Below, in pieces: positions 10,813-19,361 of a stretch of DNA of 64,000 nucleotides. The translations under genes were made by a program, and so were the position numbers. Below the pieces are notes generated by a model. The model had not been told where the DNA came from. It was given only the letters and a program-made list of their open reading frames with translations, and searched no databases. The stretch is taken from contig NZ_BONQ01000038.1 of NCBI RefSeq assembly GCF_016862795.1, positions 1-64,000 of the forward strand. The letters are read 5' to 3'. This DNA comes from Dactylosporangium siamense. Its GTDB lineage: Bacteria; Actinomycetota; Actinomycetes; Mycobacteriales; Micromonosporaceae. How positions within the stretch are numbered: position 1 is the stretch's first letter; every line of letters begins with the position of its first letter.

Positions 10813-10998
10813 ATGTCACAGAACACCGGACTCATCGAGCCCGCGCGACCGCTCTCGGCGGCGGTTGCCCAGCACGCTGCGGAAAAGGTCACACACCGCC
10901 GCTGCGAGGAACCGGACGGGCACCTGTGCACCTGTGGCCGCCCGCGCGAGCACTGCGTCACCGAGACCATCCGCGAGCTCTGGCAGATGCCCGTCTAG
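10813..10998 (+). CDS. small cysteine-rich protein of unknown function
   Basis: A 61-residue reading frame from ATG 10813, behind a G-rich stretch that could act as a ribosome binding site. The product has a compact cluster HRRCEEPDGHLCTCGRPREH followed by another cysteine: four Cys plus His residues, which could bind zinc. A longer upstream extension to 10684 looks non-coding. The stop overlaps the stop of the convergent FtsX gene within the tetranucleotide CTAG. I do not recognise a named family. Coding potential rests on the Cys/His pattern and third-position GC, so this is only a probable gene. Confidence 0.6.
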   Translation: MSQNTGLIEPARPLSAAVAQHAAEKVTHRRCEEPDGHLCTCGRPREHCVTETIRELWQMPV

Positions 10999-13520
10999 TC
11001 GTCGGCCATGACGGCCGCGACCTCGGTGCGGGCGGCGCGGCGGGCCGGCAGCACGGCGGCGACCGCACCGGCGACGGCGGCGATGACGACGTAGAGCAGC
11101 AGCTGGCCGTACGGGACGACCGGGTGCCCGTGGCCGAACTGGCGGATCAGGCCGACCGAGGCGGACACGCCGACGAGCACGCCGAAGCCGACGCCGACCA
11201 CGGCGCCGACGAAGGCCATCAGCATCGCCTCGAGGATCAGCATGCCGCGCAGCTGGCCGCGCGACAGCCCGAGGGCCCGCAGCAGCGCCGACTCCCGGGT
11301 GCGCTCCAGCACCGACAGGGCCAGGGTGTTGGCGATGCCGGTCAGGCCGATCACGATCGACATGCCCAGCAGCGCGGAGAACACGCCGAGCTGCTCGTCG
11401 AGGGAGCCGGTGATCCGGGCCCGCCACTCCGCCTGGCTGCTGATCTGGGTGAGCGGGGCCTGGACCAGCGCCGCGTCGACCGCGGCCCGGGAGTCCGCCG
11501 GCGCCACCCCCTCCGCCGCCTTGACCAGCACCTGGTCGGGGTCGCCGGGGCCGAACACGGTGGCGTAGTCGGCCCAGTCCAGCAGCGCCTGGCCGTCGGT
11601 CGGGGCGTCGTCGTAGAGCGCGGCGACGGTCAGCGTCAGCGTGCGCACCCGCACCTCGGAGCCGACCCGGGCGCCGATCTCGTCGGCGAAGAACCGGTTG
11701 AGCGCGACCGCGCCGGGCTTGAGCGCGCCCGCGGAGCCCGCGGTGATCTCGGGGCGCAGCACGGTGTCGAGCGCGCCCGGCTCCATCGACCAGATCTCCG
11801 CCTGCCGGCCGTCGACCTCGCCGCCGCGGCTGCGGGCGGCCGCGACCGCGGCCAGCTCGCGGTGGGAGCGCAGGGTCGCGGTCACGGCCAGGGGCACCTT
11901 CCGGCTCTGCCCACCGGGGGTGTAGACGCCGCTGATGATGTAGTCGACCGCGAAGTTCTCGTCGAGCTCCTGCTCGGCCTGGGCCCGCGCGGTCGCCAGC
12001 AGGACGCTGAAGACGCTCATCAGCGCCAGGCCGACCATGAGGGCGCTGGTGGTGGCCGCGACCCGCTTGGGGTTGCGCAGCGCGTTGGTGACCGCGAGCC
12101 GGCCGGCGGCGCCGAACAGCCTCGCCGGCAGCCAGCCCGCCCAGGCGGTCAGCCGCGACACGATCAGCGGCGCCCCGATCACGATGCCGGTGAAGACCGC
12201 GATCGCGCCGAGGAAGACGATCGGCACGCCGGTGAACCCGGGCACCGTGGTCCCGTACAGCATGAGCAGCCCACCGGCCGCGGCCGGCACCGCCGCGAGG
12301 GCGACCCGCAGCAGCCGGCGCCCGGGTGCGACCTCGGACAGTGCGGTCGTGCGCAGCGCGGCGATCGGCGGGATCCGGCTCGCGGTGGCCGCCGGCAGCA
12401 GCGACGCGATCACCGTGAACAGGGTGCCGGCGAAGACGCCGACCAGGATCGTGGTGGGCGTGACGATCAGCCGGTCGACCCGGACACCGCTGCCGACGGT
12501 GTTGCGGCCGATCAGCAGGCCCTCGCCGACGACGGTGCTGACCAGCAGGCCGCCGAGGGAGGCGACGACGCCGACGACGACCGCCTCCAGGATCACCGAG
12601 CCGAACAGCTGGCCCTTGGACGCCCCGACGCAGCGCAGCAGCGCCAGCTCCCGGATCCGCTGGGCGACCAGGATCGCGAACGTGTTGTAGATGACGAAGA
12701 CCGACACCGCGAGCGCGATCAGCCCGAAGCCGAAGATCACGATCAGGAAGCCGTCGACGTACTTGGCGGCGGCCTGTGCGTACTCCTCGCGCAGCTGCGC
12801 ACCCGTGGTCACCCAGGCGCGGCTGCCGAGGGCCGACTCGATGCGGCCGGCCAGCTCCTGCTGCGACACGCCCGGCTGCCCGGACACGACGACCTGGGCG
12901 TAGCCGTCGGCGCCGGTGAGCGTCCGCATGTCCCCGGGCGTGAGCGCGGCCACGGTGAAGCCCGCGAAGCGCTTGTTGGCGCCCAGGTCCATGATGCCGA
13001 CGAGGGTCAGCGCGACCGGCTTCTGGTCGAGGCCGACCACCGAGACCTGCTGGCCGACGGTGAAGCCGTAGATCTCGGCGGTGGTGTCGTCGACCGCGAT
13101 CTCGCCGGCCCGCTGCGGCTGACGGCCGGTGCCGATGTCGTACATCGACAGGTGATCGTCGCCCGGCGTGGACAGCGCCCAGCCGATCCGGCCCAGGTAG
13201 GAGATCAGCCGGCCCTTGCCGTCGAGCATGGGCAGCCGCTCGGCCATCCGGCCGTCGGCGTGCGTCACGCCGGGCACGGCCTTGATCTCCTCGACGATGC
13301 CGGGGTCGAACCGCTGCCCGGACTCGCTGAAGCCGGACGATCCGACGGAGACGTCGACGTTCTTCGCGGCCCGGGCAAGGTCGTCGTAGAAGGCGGCCTT
13401 GGCCGTATCGCCATAGACCAGGGTGCCGGCAAGGAAACCGACACCGATCATGATGGCAGTCGCGGTCAGCAGCAACCGGAGTTTGTGAGCACGCAGCCCG
13501 GCGAGAGTTGTTCGCAGCAT
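10995..13520 (-). CDS. ABC transporter permease, FtsX/MacB type, duplicated
   Basis: An 841-residue membrane protein with two FtsX halves. It starts with a cytoplasmic positive stretch and a helix (LRAHKLRLLLTATAIMIGVGFLAGTLVYGD), then a large extracellular MacB_PCD-like domain, helices around 260-400 with the FtsX pattern FVIYNTFAILVAQRIRELALLRCVGAS, a second extracellular domain, and a terminal set of helices with NTLALSVLERTRESALLRALG. Such permeases export lipoproteins, antimicrobials or peptides, or act as mechanotransmitters. No ATPase gene adjoins it, so its ATPase must be elsewhere. Divergent from the DUF202 pair. Confidence 0.88.
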   Translation of the reverse strand: MLRTTLAGLRAHKLRLLLTATAIMIGVGFLAGTLVYGDTAKAAFYDDLARAAKNVDVSVGSSGFSESGQRFDPGIVEEIKAVPGVTHADGRMAERLPMLDGKGRLISYLGRIGWALSTPGDDHLSMYDIGTGRQPQRAGEIAVDDTTAEIYGFTVGQQVSVVGLDQKPVALTLVGIMDLGANKRFAGFTVAALTPGDMRTLTGADGYAQVVVSGQPGVSQQELAGRIESALGSRAWVTTGAQLREEYAQAAAKYVDGFLIVIFGFGLIALAVSVFVIYNTFAILVAQRIRELALLRCVGASKGQLFGSVILEAVVVGVVASLGGLLVSTVVGEGLLIGRNTVGSGVRVDRLIVTPTTILVGVFAGTLFTVIASLLPAATASRIPPIAALRTTALSEVAPGRRLLRVALAAVPAAAGGLLMLYGTTVPGFTGVPIVFLGAIAVFTGIVIGAPLIVSRLTAWAGWLPARLFGAAGRLAVTNALRNPKRVAATTSALMVGLALMSVFSVLLATARAQAEQELDENFAVDYIISGVYTPGGQSRKVPLAVTATLRSHRELAAVAAARSRGGEVDGRQAEIWSMEPGALDTVLRPEITAGSAGALKPGAVALNRFFADEIGARVGSEVRVRTLTLTVAALYDDAPTDGQALLDWADYATVFGPGDPDQVLVKAAEGVAPADSRAAVDAALVQAPLTQISSQAEWRARITGSLDEQLGVFSALLGMSIVIGLTGIANTLALSVLERTRESALLRALGLSRGQLRGMLILEAMLMAFVGAVVGVGFGVLVGVSASVGLIRQFGHGHPVVPYGQLLLYVVIAAVAGAVAAVLPARRAARTEVAAVMADD

Positions 13521-13550
13521 CGGCCGCGACTGTACCTAGGGAGTCTGACA

Positions 13551-13925
13551 ATGGTGTCGATGTGGGCAATCATCCGACGCTGGTTCGACCCGCGGGAGGT
13601 GCGGTCCGTCGGGACGACCCCCGACTACCGCTTCTCCCTGGCCAACGAACGCACGTTCCTGGCCTGGCTGCGCACCGCCCTGGCGCTGGTCGGCGGCGGG
13701 CTCGCGATCGCGCAGTTCCTGCCCGGGCACCGGCTGCGGGTCGTGATCGCGGTGTCGTTGTTCGCCCTCGGCGGCCTGGTCGCGATCCGCGCGATCGACC
13801 ACTGGGCCCGCAGCGAACGGGCGATGCGGCTGGGTGAGGCGCTGCCGCCGTCGCGCTTCCCCGGCATCCTGGCCCTGATCGTCGCGGCCGGCGCGGTGGC
13901 CCTGCTGGTGGCGACGTTCCTGTGA
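13551..13925 (+). CDS. DUF202 (YidH-type) membrane protein
   Basis: A 124-residue protein with the DUF202 hallmark SLANERTFLAWLRTALALVGGG near its start and three predicted membrane helices (about 43-62, 67-84 and 103-122). The start ATG 13551 has GGGAG nine bases upstream. It overlaps the next DUF202 gene by four bases (GTGA), so the two are probably a paired membrane complex. Biochemical function is not established for the family. Confidence 0.85.
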   Translation: MVSMWAIIRRWFDPREVRSVGTTPDYRFSLANERTFLAWLRTALALVGGGLAIAQFLPGHRLRVVIAVSLFALGGLVAIRAIDHWARSERAMRLGEALPPSRFPGILALIVAAGAVALLVATFL

Positions 13926-14230
13926 GCCCACCGGCTACCGATGACGGTCCACCGGGCGCGCAGCTGGAGCGCACCATGCTGTCGTGGCGGCGCACGACCG
14001 TGTCGTTCACCGCGGTGGCGCTGCTGCTGGCGAGGCTCGCCGTGATCGAGGCGCCCCGGCCGCTCGCCCTTGTCGCCGTCGCGGCCGTCGGTCTCACCTG
14101 GGCCGGAGCAATTCACCTGATCAGGATGAGAATCCGCGGCCTCACCCTGCCGGTGGGCCGCACGCTGCCGCTCGTCGTCACTCTCACCCTGCTGTACTGC
14201 GCGACGGGCACCCTGTTGCTGGTGTCATAG
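13922..14230 (+). CDS. DUF202 membrane protein, second of a coupled pair
   Basis: A 102-residue protein from GTG 13922. The conserved segment QLERTMLSWRRTTVSFTAVA corresponds to the ERTFLAWLRT motif of its neighbour but is more diverged, and three membrane helices follow. Translational coupling (GTGA) to the preceding DUF202 gene suggests equal synthesis and perhaps a heteromer. Function unknown. Confidence 0.82.
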   Translation: MSPPATDDGPPGAQLERTMLSWRRTTVSFTAVALLLARLAVIEAPRPLALVAVAAVGLTWAGAIHLIRMRIRGLTLPVGRTLPLVVTLTLLYCATGTLLLVS

Positions 14231-14257
14231 GGCGCTTCGCTGCGTCATGATGGCGCC

Positions 14258-14620
14258 ATGGGACGTGCACTGCCCTTTCTCATCGTGCTGGTCGCGACGC
14301 TGGTGGCGTTGATCGACTGCCTGTCCACGGACCGCGACGACGTCCGGGGGCTACCGAAGGCCGTCTGGTGTCTCGTCATCCTGCTGCTGCCCGTCGTCGG
14401 CGTCATCGCCTGGTTCTTCGCGGGCCGTCCGCTCGCGACCGAGGAGCCCGCCGGGGTCGCCTCGGCCGGCGGCACGCGCCGCCGGCAGACCAAGCCGGTC
14501 GCCCCCGACGACGACCCCGACTTCCTGCGTGGCATCGACACAAGCCGCTCCCGCGACGACGCCGAGCTGCTGCGCCGCTGGGAGGAGGACCTCAAGCGGC
14601 GGGAGGACGAGGGCCCCTAG
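14258..14620 (+). CDS. PLDc_N domain membrane protein
   Basis: A 120-residue protein with two membrane helices (about 5-22 and 35-56) carrying the phospholipase-D-nuclease N-terminal domain pattern (RGLPKAVWCLVILLLPVVG, then AWFFAGRP). A charged cytoplasmic tail ends SRSRDDAELLRRWEEDLKRR. These proteins lack the catalytic PLD domain, and their role is unknown. The stop shares the tetranucleotide CTAG with the stop of the convergent lipid kinase gene. Confidence 0.82.
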   Translation: MGRALPFLIVLVATLVALIDCLSTDRDDVRGLPKAVWCLVILLLPVVGVIAWFFAGRPLATEEPAGVASAGGTRRRQTKPVAPDDDPDFLRGIDTSRSRDDAELLRRWEEDLKRREDEGP

Positions 14621-15522
14621 GGTCGCGGCACGCAGAGCAGGAGGGCCCCGGGGGAGATCCGGGCCACGAGCATCCGGGCCGGCGCGACGACGTCGCCGTC
14701 GAGCTCGCGGGCCTGTTCGCGGTCGCTGTGCACCTCGACCCTCCTCGCCCGGAAGGTCTCCAGCTGCCGGCTGCCGCCGCGGCGCATGATCACGCCCCAG
14801 CCGAGCCGCACCCAGTCGGTGAGGTCGCGGGGCGTCAGGACCGCCACGTCCAGCCAGCCGTCGTCGGGTTCGGCGCCCGGCAGCAGCGGGATCCCGCCCT
14901 GCAGGCGGCCCACGTTGGCGACGAGCACGCTGCGGGCGCGGCGGCGCAGCCAGCGGCCGCCGTCCAGGCGGATCCGCATCGGGACGCGCTTGCGGCGCAA
15001 CCGGCGGGCGCCCGCCGCGACGTAGGCCAGCCAGCCGAACCGGCGCTTCGCGGTGTCCGGGGTGGCGTCGAGCATCTCCGCGTCGAATCCCATCCCGGCC
15101 ATGACGGTGAACGTGCCCGGATGCCCTGTGGCGGTGTCGGCGCCGTCGACGATGCCGACGTCGATGCGGCGCCGGTCGCCCCGGACCGCCACGTCGACGG
15201 CCGCCCGCACGTCGCGGGTGACCCCGAGGTTGGTCGCCAGGAGGTTGCCGGTGCCGGACGGGACCAGGGCGAGCGCGACGTCGGTGCCGGCAAGCACGGA
15301 AGCGACGGCCATGACCGTGCCGTCGCCGCCGCAGGTGAACACCACGTCCACCCCCGCCTCGACCGCCTGGACCGCCATGCCGCAGCCGGGATCCTCGGGG
15401 GTGGTCGTCAACCAGAGCGGCTCGGGCCAGCCGGCCTCGGCGAGCAGCCCGCAGAGCTCCTCGCGCCGCTCGTCGAGGTCGACGACCTTGGCCGGATTGA
15501 CGATGACGGCACTGGTGGTCAT
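14617..15522 (-). CDS. diacylglycerol/sphingolipid kinase-family lipid kinase
   Basis: A 301-residue protein of the DAGK catalytic family, which phosphorylates lipids such as diacylglycerol with ATP. N-terminal VIVNPAKV, the nucleotide loop CGGDGTVM (about residue 65) and LVPSGTGNLLATNLG are the canonical motifs. The C-terminal lobe contains DDGWLDVAVLTP and RELDGDVV. The start (ATG 15522) overlaps the stop of the DUF1206 gene upstream (ATGA). Its place beside PAP2, PLD and PLDc_N genes suggests a role in membrane phospholipid turnover. Confidence 0.9.
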   Translation of the reverse strand: MTTSAVIVNPAKVVDLDERREELCGLLAEAGWPEPLWLTTTPEDPGCGMAVQAVEAGVDVVFTCGGDGTVMAVASVLAGTDVALALVPSGTGNLLATNLGVTRDVRAAVDVAVRGDRRRIDVGIVDGADTATGHPGTFTVMAGMGFDAEMLDATPDTAKRRFGWLAYVAAGARRLRRKRVPMRIRLDGGRWLRRRARSVLVANVGRLQGGIPLLPGAEPDDGWLDVAVLTPRDLTDWVRLGWGVIMRRGGSRQLETFRARRVEVHSDREQARELDGDVVAPARMLVARISPGALLLCVPRP

Positions 15523-16334
15523 GTGCCGACCTTGCGGTACTTGGCCTGGAAGAAGCAGTAGACGCCGAACGCGGCCACCCCGAGTGCCACCGCGAGCAGC
15601 AGGAACTTGCCGAACGGCTGGGCGACCAGCGTGTGCAGCGCCGCGTCCAGGCCACGGGACTTGCCGGGGTCGTTGGTGACGGCCGCCTGCAGCAGCAGGA
15701 TCCCGACGATGCCGAAGGCGACCCCCTTGGCGATGTAGCCGACCTGCCCGGCGCGGATCGCGGACTTGCGGGTCTTGGGCGTTGCCGTGCCGAAGTTCAG
15801 CTTGCGTTCGAACTTGCGCTTCCAGCCGTACCACAGCATCCCGACGCCGAACGCGATGACACCCAGTCCGGTCAGCCCGATGAGCCACTCGCCGGCGGGC
15901 TTGGACATGAGATCGGCGGTGAACTGCTGCTGCTGGTCGGCGCTGGAGGACGGCGCGCCGGTGACGACCTTGCCGGCGGTCCAGGCGAGCGCGGCGTAGA
16001 TCACCACGCGGGCGGCGGAGGCGACCCGCTCCCAGATCCGCTCCTTGCCCCGCACGTCGCGGTGCCCCCAGATCGCGAGCGCCAGCTGCCACACGGCGAG
16101 CGCGACCAGGCAGATCAGCACGAACCAGAGCAGCACCTTGCCGAAGGGCTGCTCCGCGAGCTTCTGGAAGGCACCGGACTGGTCGCCCTCCTGGCCGCCC
16201 TCGCCGAAGGCGATCTGCGCCGCCACCCAGGCGAGCGCGAGGTGCAGCAGCCCGTATCCGATGAACCCGACCTTGGTGAGATTCTTGAACAACTCGCTCT
16301 GCGTGGCACGGCGTGCGGTATTGGCGGCGGTCAT
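15519..16334 (-). CDS. DUF1206 membrane protein
   Basis: A 271-residue protein built of three similar two-helix DUF1206 units. Each has a pattern like KVGFIGYGLLHLALAWVAAQ, ASAARVVIYAALAWTAGK or RAGQVGYIAKGVAFGIVGIL, followed by a helix after a QPFGK motif. Six membrane helices are predicted. Start 16334 is taken over longer upstream extensions, which would overlap the divergent PAP2 gene. Function unknown; it is coupled by ATGA to the lipid kinase. Confidence 0.88.
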   Translation of the reverse strand: MTAANTARRATQSELFKNLTKVGFIGYGLLHLALAWVAAQIAFGEGGQEGDQSGAFQKLAEQPFGKVLLWFVLICLVALAVWQLALAIWGHRDVRGKERIWERVASAARVVIYAALAWTAGKVVTGAPSSSADQQQQFTADLMSKPAGEWLIGLTGLGVIAFGVGMLWYGWKRKFERKLNFGTATPKTRKSAIRAGQVGYIAKGVAFGIVGILLLQAAVTNDPGKSRGLDAALHTLVAQPFGKFLLLAVALGVAAFGVYCFFQAKYRKVGT

Positions 16335-16371
16335 GTTTCTCGTTTTCCCCCGACTGGGCATGCTGGCAAAC

Positions 16372-17802
16372 GTGAGGACCTCCAGAAGCGCCCTTTGGCG
16401 CATGGCCGGCTTCGGCGGCACCGCGCTGCTGTTCACCCTCTTGATCATTGCGGTACGGGTGCGCTGGGTGCCGATGGAATCCGTGGACCACGGCATCGCC
16501 GAGTGGCTCAACCAGGCCGTCGCGCCGAGTGACTTCCTGGTGACGCTGATGGGTGGCATCAGCCGGCTCGGCAGCTTCGGCGTCATGGCCTGGCTGGTCG
16601 TGATCGGCGCCACGCTGGTGCTGATCCGCAAGCAGTACCGGCTCGCCGGGTTCCTGGTCGCGACCACCGTGGGCGGGCTCATCCTGGACCCCACCCTCAA
16701 GCTGGCCGTCGGCCGGCTGCGCCCGGTCGTCGACCAGCCCGTCGCGCAGGGCGGCGGCAACAGCTTCCCCAGCGGCCACTCCCTCAACTCGCTCATCTGC
16801 TACACCGCGCTGCTGCTGGTGTTCCTGCCGGCACTGCGGCCCCGCTGGCGCAGGGTGGCGGTGATCGTGGTCGGCGCGCTGGTCGCGCTGATCGGGTTCA
16901 GCCGGCTGGCGCTGGGCGTGCACTTCCTGTCCGACGTGATCGGCGGCTGGTCGCTCGGCGTCGCCTGGATCGGACTGTGCGCGACCGCGTTCGAGCTGCT
17001 GCGGTATCACGAGGGCCGGCGCGTGACCGAACCCCTCGAGGAGGGCCTGGAGCCCGAGGCCGCCGAGGACCTGCGTCCCACGGAGCCGCACGAGCACCGC
17101 ACCGGCGTCGGCTGGGCGGTGGCGGGCGGGGTGATCGCCTGGGTATTCACGTTCGGCGCGCTCGTCGTGATCGGGTTGCCGCTCGCCCGGTACCACGACG
17201 GCAACGGCAACGTCCTGTGGGACTCCACGGTCCCGCACTGGTTCGCCGCCCACCGCAGCGACGCGCTCGGCCACCTGAGCATCGTCGGCAGCGAGGTCGG
17301 CAACACCCACGCGATCCTCGCGATCGGCCTCGTCATCGGCGCCGTCTCCCTCGCCGCCGTGCGCCGCTGGCGCCCGGTGATCTTCCTGCTCGTGGTCATG
17401 TTCGGCGAGCTGACCCTGTTTCTGGCCAGCGCCGCGATCGTCGACCGGGCCCGCCCCGACGTGGAGAACATGGACGGGCCGATGCCGACGTCGAGCTTCC
17501 CCTCCGGCCACGTCGCCGCCACGATCCTCATCTGGGCGACCGCCGCCGTGCTGGTCTGGCCGCGGACCCGGGCCTGGTGGCGGTGGGTGCTGCCGGTCCT
17601 CGCGGTCGCGATGCCGCTGTGGGTGGCGGTGTCGCGGATGTACCGCGGGATGCACCATCCCACCGACATCCTCGGCAGCGTGGTGCTGTCGGCCCTGTGG
17701 CTGTACGCGGTGTACTGGCTGGTCAAACCCAACGCCGACGTATCTCTTGAGGAACTTCCCCCGCCCGCCGGTGAGCTTCAGGACATGGGTGTCGCACGAT
17801 GA
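16372..17802 (+). CDS. tandem PAP2-family phosphatase membrane protein
   Basis: A protein of about 476 residues with two PAP2 (phosphatidic acid phosphatase type 2) domains. The first has the full triad: K...GRLRP, FPSGHSLN and SRLALGVHFLSD. The second has FPSGHVAAT and SRMYRGMHHPTD, but its first motif reads AAIVDRARP, with Ala where the usual Lys stands. About a dozen helices are predicted. It would dephosphorylate lipid phosphates at the outer membrane face. The start is uncertain: GTG 16372 gives a basic N-terminus but no clear ribosome site, and ATGs at 16333, 16360 and 16402 are alternatives. The stop overlaps the PLD gene start (ATGA). Confidence 0.85.
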   Translation: MRTSRSALWRMAGFGGTALLFTLLIIAVRVRWVPMESVDHGIAEWLNQAVAPSDFLVTLMGGISRLGSFGVMAWLVVIGATLVLIRKQYRLAGFLVATTVGGLILDPTLKLAVGRLRPVVDQPVAQGGGNSFPSGHSLNSLICYTALLLVFLPALRPRWRRVAVIVVGALVALIGFSRLALGVHFLSDVIGGWSLGVAWIGLCATAFELLRYHEGRRVTEPLEEGLEPEAAEDLRPTEPHEHRTGVGWAVAGGVIAWVFTFGALVVIGLPLARYHDGNGNVLWDSTVPHWFAAHRSDALGHLSIVGSEVGNTHAILAIGLVIGAVSLAAVRRWRPVIFLLVVMFGELTLFLASAAIVDRARPDVENMDGPMPTSSFPSGHVAATILIWATAAVLVWPRTRAWWRWVLPVLAVAMPLWVAVSRMYRGMHHPTDILGSVVLSALWLYAVYWLVKPNADVSLEELPPPAGELQDMGVAR

Positions 17803-19310
17803 GACAGGACTGGTTCCTCACGGAGGAGGAGCGGGGCAACCCGCACACCAGGATCACGGCGTGGACCGACGGCAACGCCGTGCGGCCGCTGGTCGACGGC
17901 AAGGAGTACTTCGCCGAGCTGTACACCGCGATCGAGCGGATGGAACGCGGTGACCTGCTGCTGTTCACCGACTGGCGCGGCGACGCGAGCCAGCGGGTCA
18001 GCAAGAACGGCCCGTCGATCGGGGACGTGCTGTGCGACGCGGCTCGCCGCGGGGTCCGCGTCAAGGGCCTCATCTGGCGCTCGCACTGGAACGCGCTGCA
18101 GTTCAGCGCGGCCGAGAACCGGCGCTTCGCCAGGAAGATCGAGGCCGCCGGCGGCGAGTGCCTGCGCGACATGCGGGTCCGCGTCGGCGGGTCGCACCAC
18201 CAGAAGCTGGTCGTGCTGCGCCACCCCGGCCGCCCAACGCTGGACCGGGCGTATGTCGGCGGCATCGACCTCTGCCACGGCCGCCGCGACACCACCGCAC
18301 ACGAGGGCGACCCGCAGGCGGTGGAGATCACGCCGAAGTACGGCAAGCGGCCACCCTGGCACGACGTGCAGCTGGAGCTGCGCGGGCCGGTGGTCGGCCA
18401 GGTCGAGGCCACGTTCCGGGAGCGCTGGGAGGACCCGTCGGTGCTGTCCCGAAACCCGCTGCACTGGTTTCAGGGCAAGGTCGAGGACGAGAACCTGGAC
18501 CCCGACCGGCTCCCGCCGCAGCAGCCCGACCCCGCTCCGGCCGGCGAGCTGAGCGTGCAGCTGCTGCGGACGTACCCCTACCGCCGTGGCGGCTACCCGT
18601 TCGCCCCGGACGGCGAGTTCAGCGTCGCGCGCGGCTACGGCAAGGCGGTCCGCCGGGCCCGGCGGCTGATCTACCTGGAGGACCAGTACCTCTGGTCGCC
18701 GAAGGTCGCCAGCTGCTTCGCCGACGCGCTGCGGGAGCACCCCGACGTGCACCTGGTCGCCGTCGTGCCACGCCATCCCGACCGGCCCGGCACGTTCGGC
18801 AGCATGCCGCAGCTGTACGGCCGGTCCCGCGCACTCGCCATGCTCCGCGAGGCGGGCGGCGACCGGCTGCACGTCTTCAGCCCGGAGAACGCTCTTGGCA
18901 CTCCCATCTACGTGCACGCCAAGGTCTGCGTCGTCGACGACACCTGGGCCACGACCGGCTCCGACAACGTGTCGCTGCGCTCGTGGACCCACGACTCGGA
19001 GCTCACCTGCGCGATCCTCGACCCCTCGGGCGCCTACCCCCGCGCCCTGCGCGAACGGCTCTGCCGGGAGCACCTCGAGCTCGACGAACTGCCCGAGGGC
19101 CCGATCGAGGAGATCTTCGACGCGTCCGCCAAGGCGCTGCAGGCCTGGCACGACAGCGGCCGGATCGGCCCCCGCCCGCCCGGCCGGCTCCTGCCCTACC
19201 GCCCGCCCCGGGTACCCCGCCGCACCGCGACCTGGGCCCGTGTGGTCTACAACACCATTCACGACCCCGACGGCAGGCCACGGCGGCTGCGCCGGGCGGG
19301 TGCCTTCTGA
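17799..19310 (+). CDS. phospholipase D-family protein
   Basis: A 503-residue cytoplasmic-looking protein with two PLD catalytic motifs. The first is HHQKLVVL (His-x-Lys present, but Arg where the motif Asp is expected) followed by GGIDLCHGR. The second is HAKVCVVDD with TGSDNVSLRSW, a complete HxKxxxxD. Eukaryotic-type PLD features such as HDVQLELRGP and YLEDQYLWSPKVA are present, so true phosphodiesterase activity on phospholipids is plausible. Start ATG overlaps the PAP2 stop; together they could turn phosphatidylcholine or related lipids into phosphatidate and then diacylglycerol, with the kinase at 14617 reversing the last step. Confidence 0.88.
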   Translation: MRQDWFLTEEERGNPHTRITAWTDGNAVRPLVDGKEYFAELYTAIERMERGDLLLFTDWRGDASQRVSKNGPSIGDVLCDAARRGVRVKGLIWRSHWNALQFSAAENRRFARKIEAAGGECLRDMRVRVGGSHHQKLVVLRHPGRPTLDRAYVGGIDLCHGRRDTTAHEGDPQAVEITPKYGKRPPWHDVQLELRGPVVGQVEATFRERWEDPSVLSRNPLHWFQGKVEDENLDPDRLPPQQPDPAPAGELSVQLLRTYPYRRGGYPFAPDGEFSVARGYGKAVRRARRLIYLEDQYLWSPKVASCFADALREHPDVHLVAVVPRHPDRPGTFGSMPQLYGRSRALAMLREAGGDRLHVFSPENALGTPIYVHAKVCVVDDTWATTGSDNVSLRSWTHDSELTCAILDPSGAYPRALRERLCREHLELDELPEGPIEEIFDASAKALQAWHDSGRIGPRPPGRLLPYRPPRVPRRTATWARVVYNTIHDPDGRPRRLRRAGAF

Positions 19311-19361
19311 GTGTTTTGTGCCGTTCACCAACCCGCCTTGTCGGCGTGGTCGGATAGGGCG

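Noticed and set aside
10926-13925. 999-residue plus-strand frame opposite the FtsX gene
   Set aside because: It is the antisense shadow of the permease; only its last 124 residues (from ATG 13551) are a real DUF202 gene.
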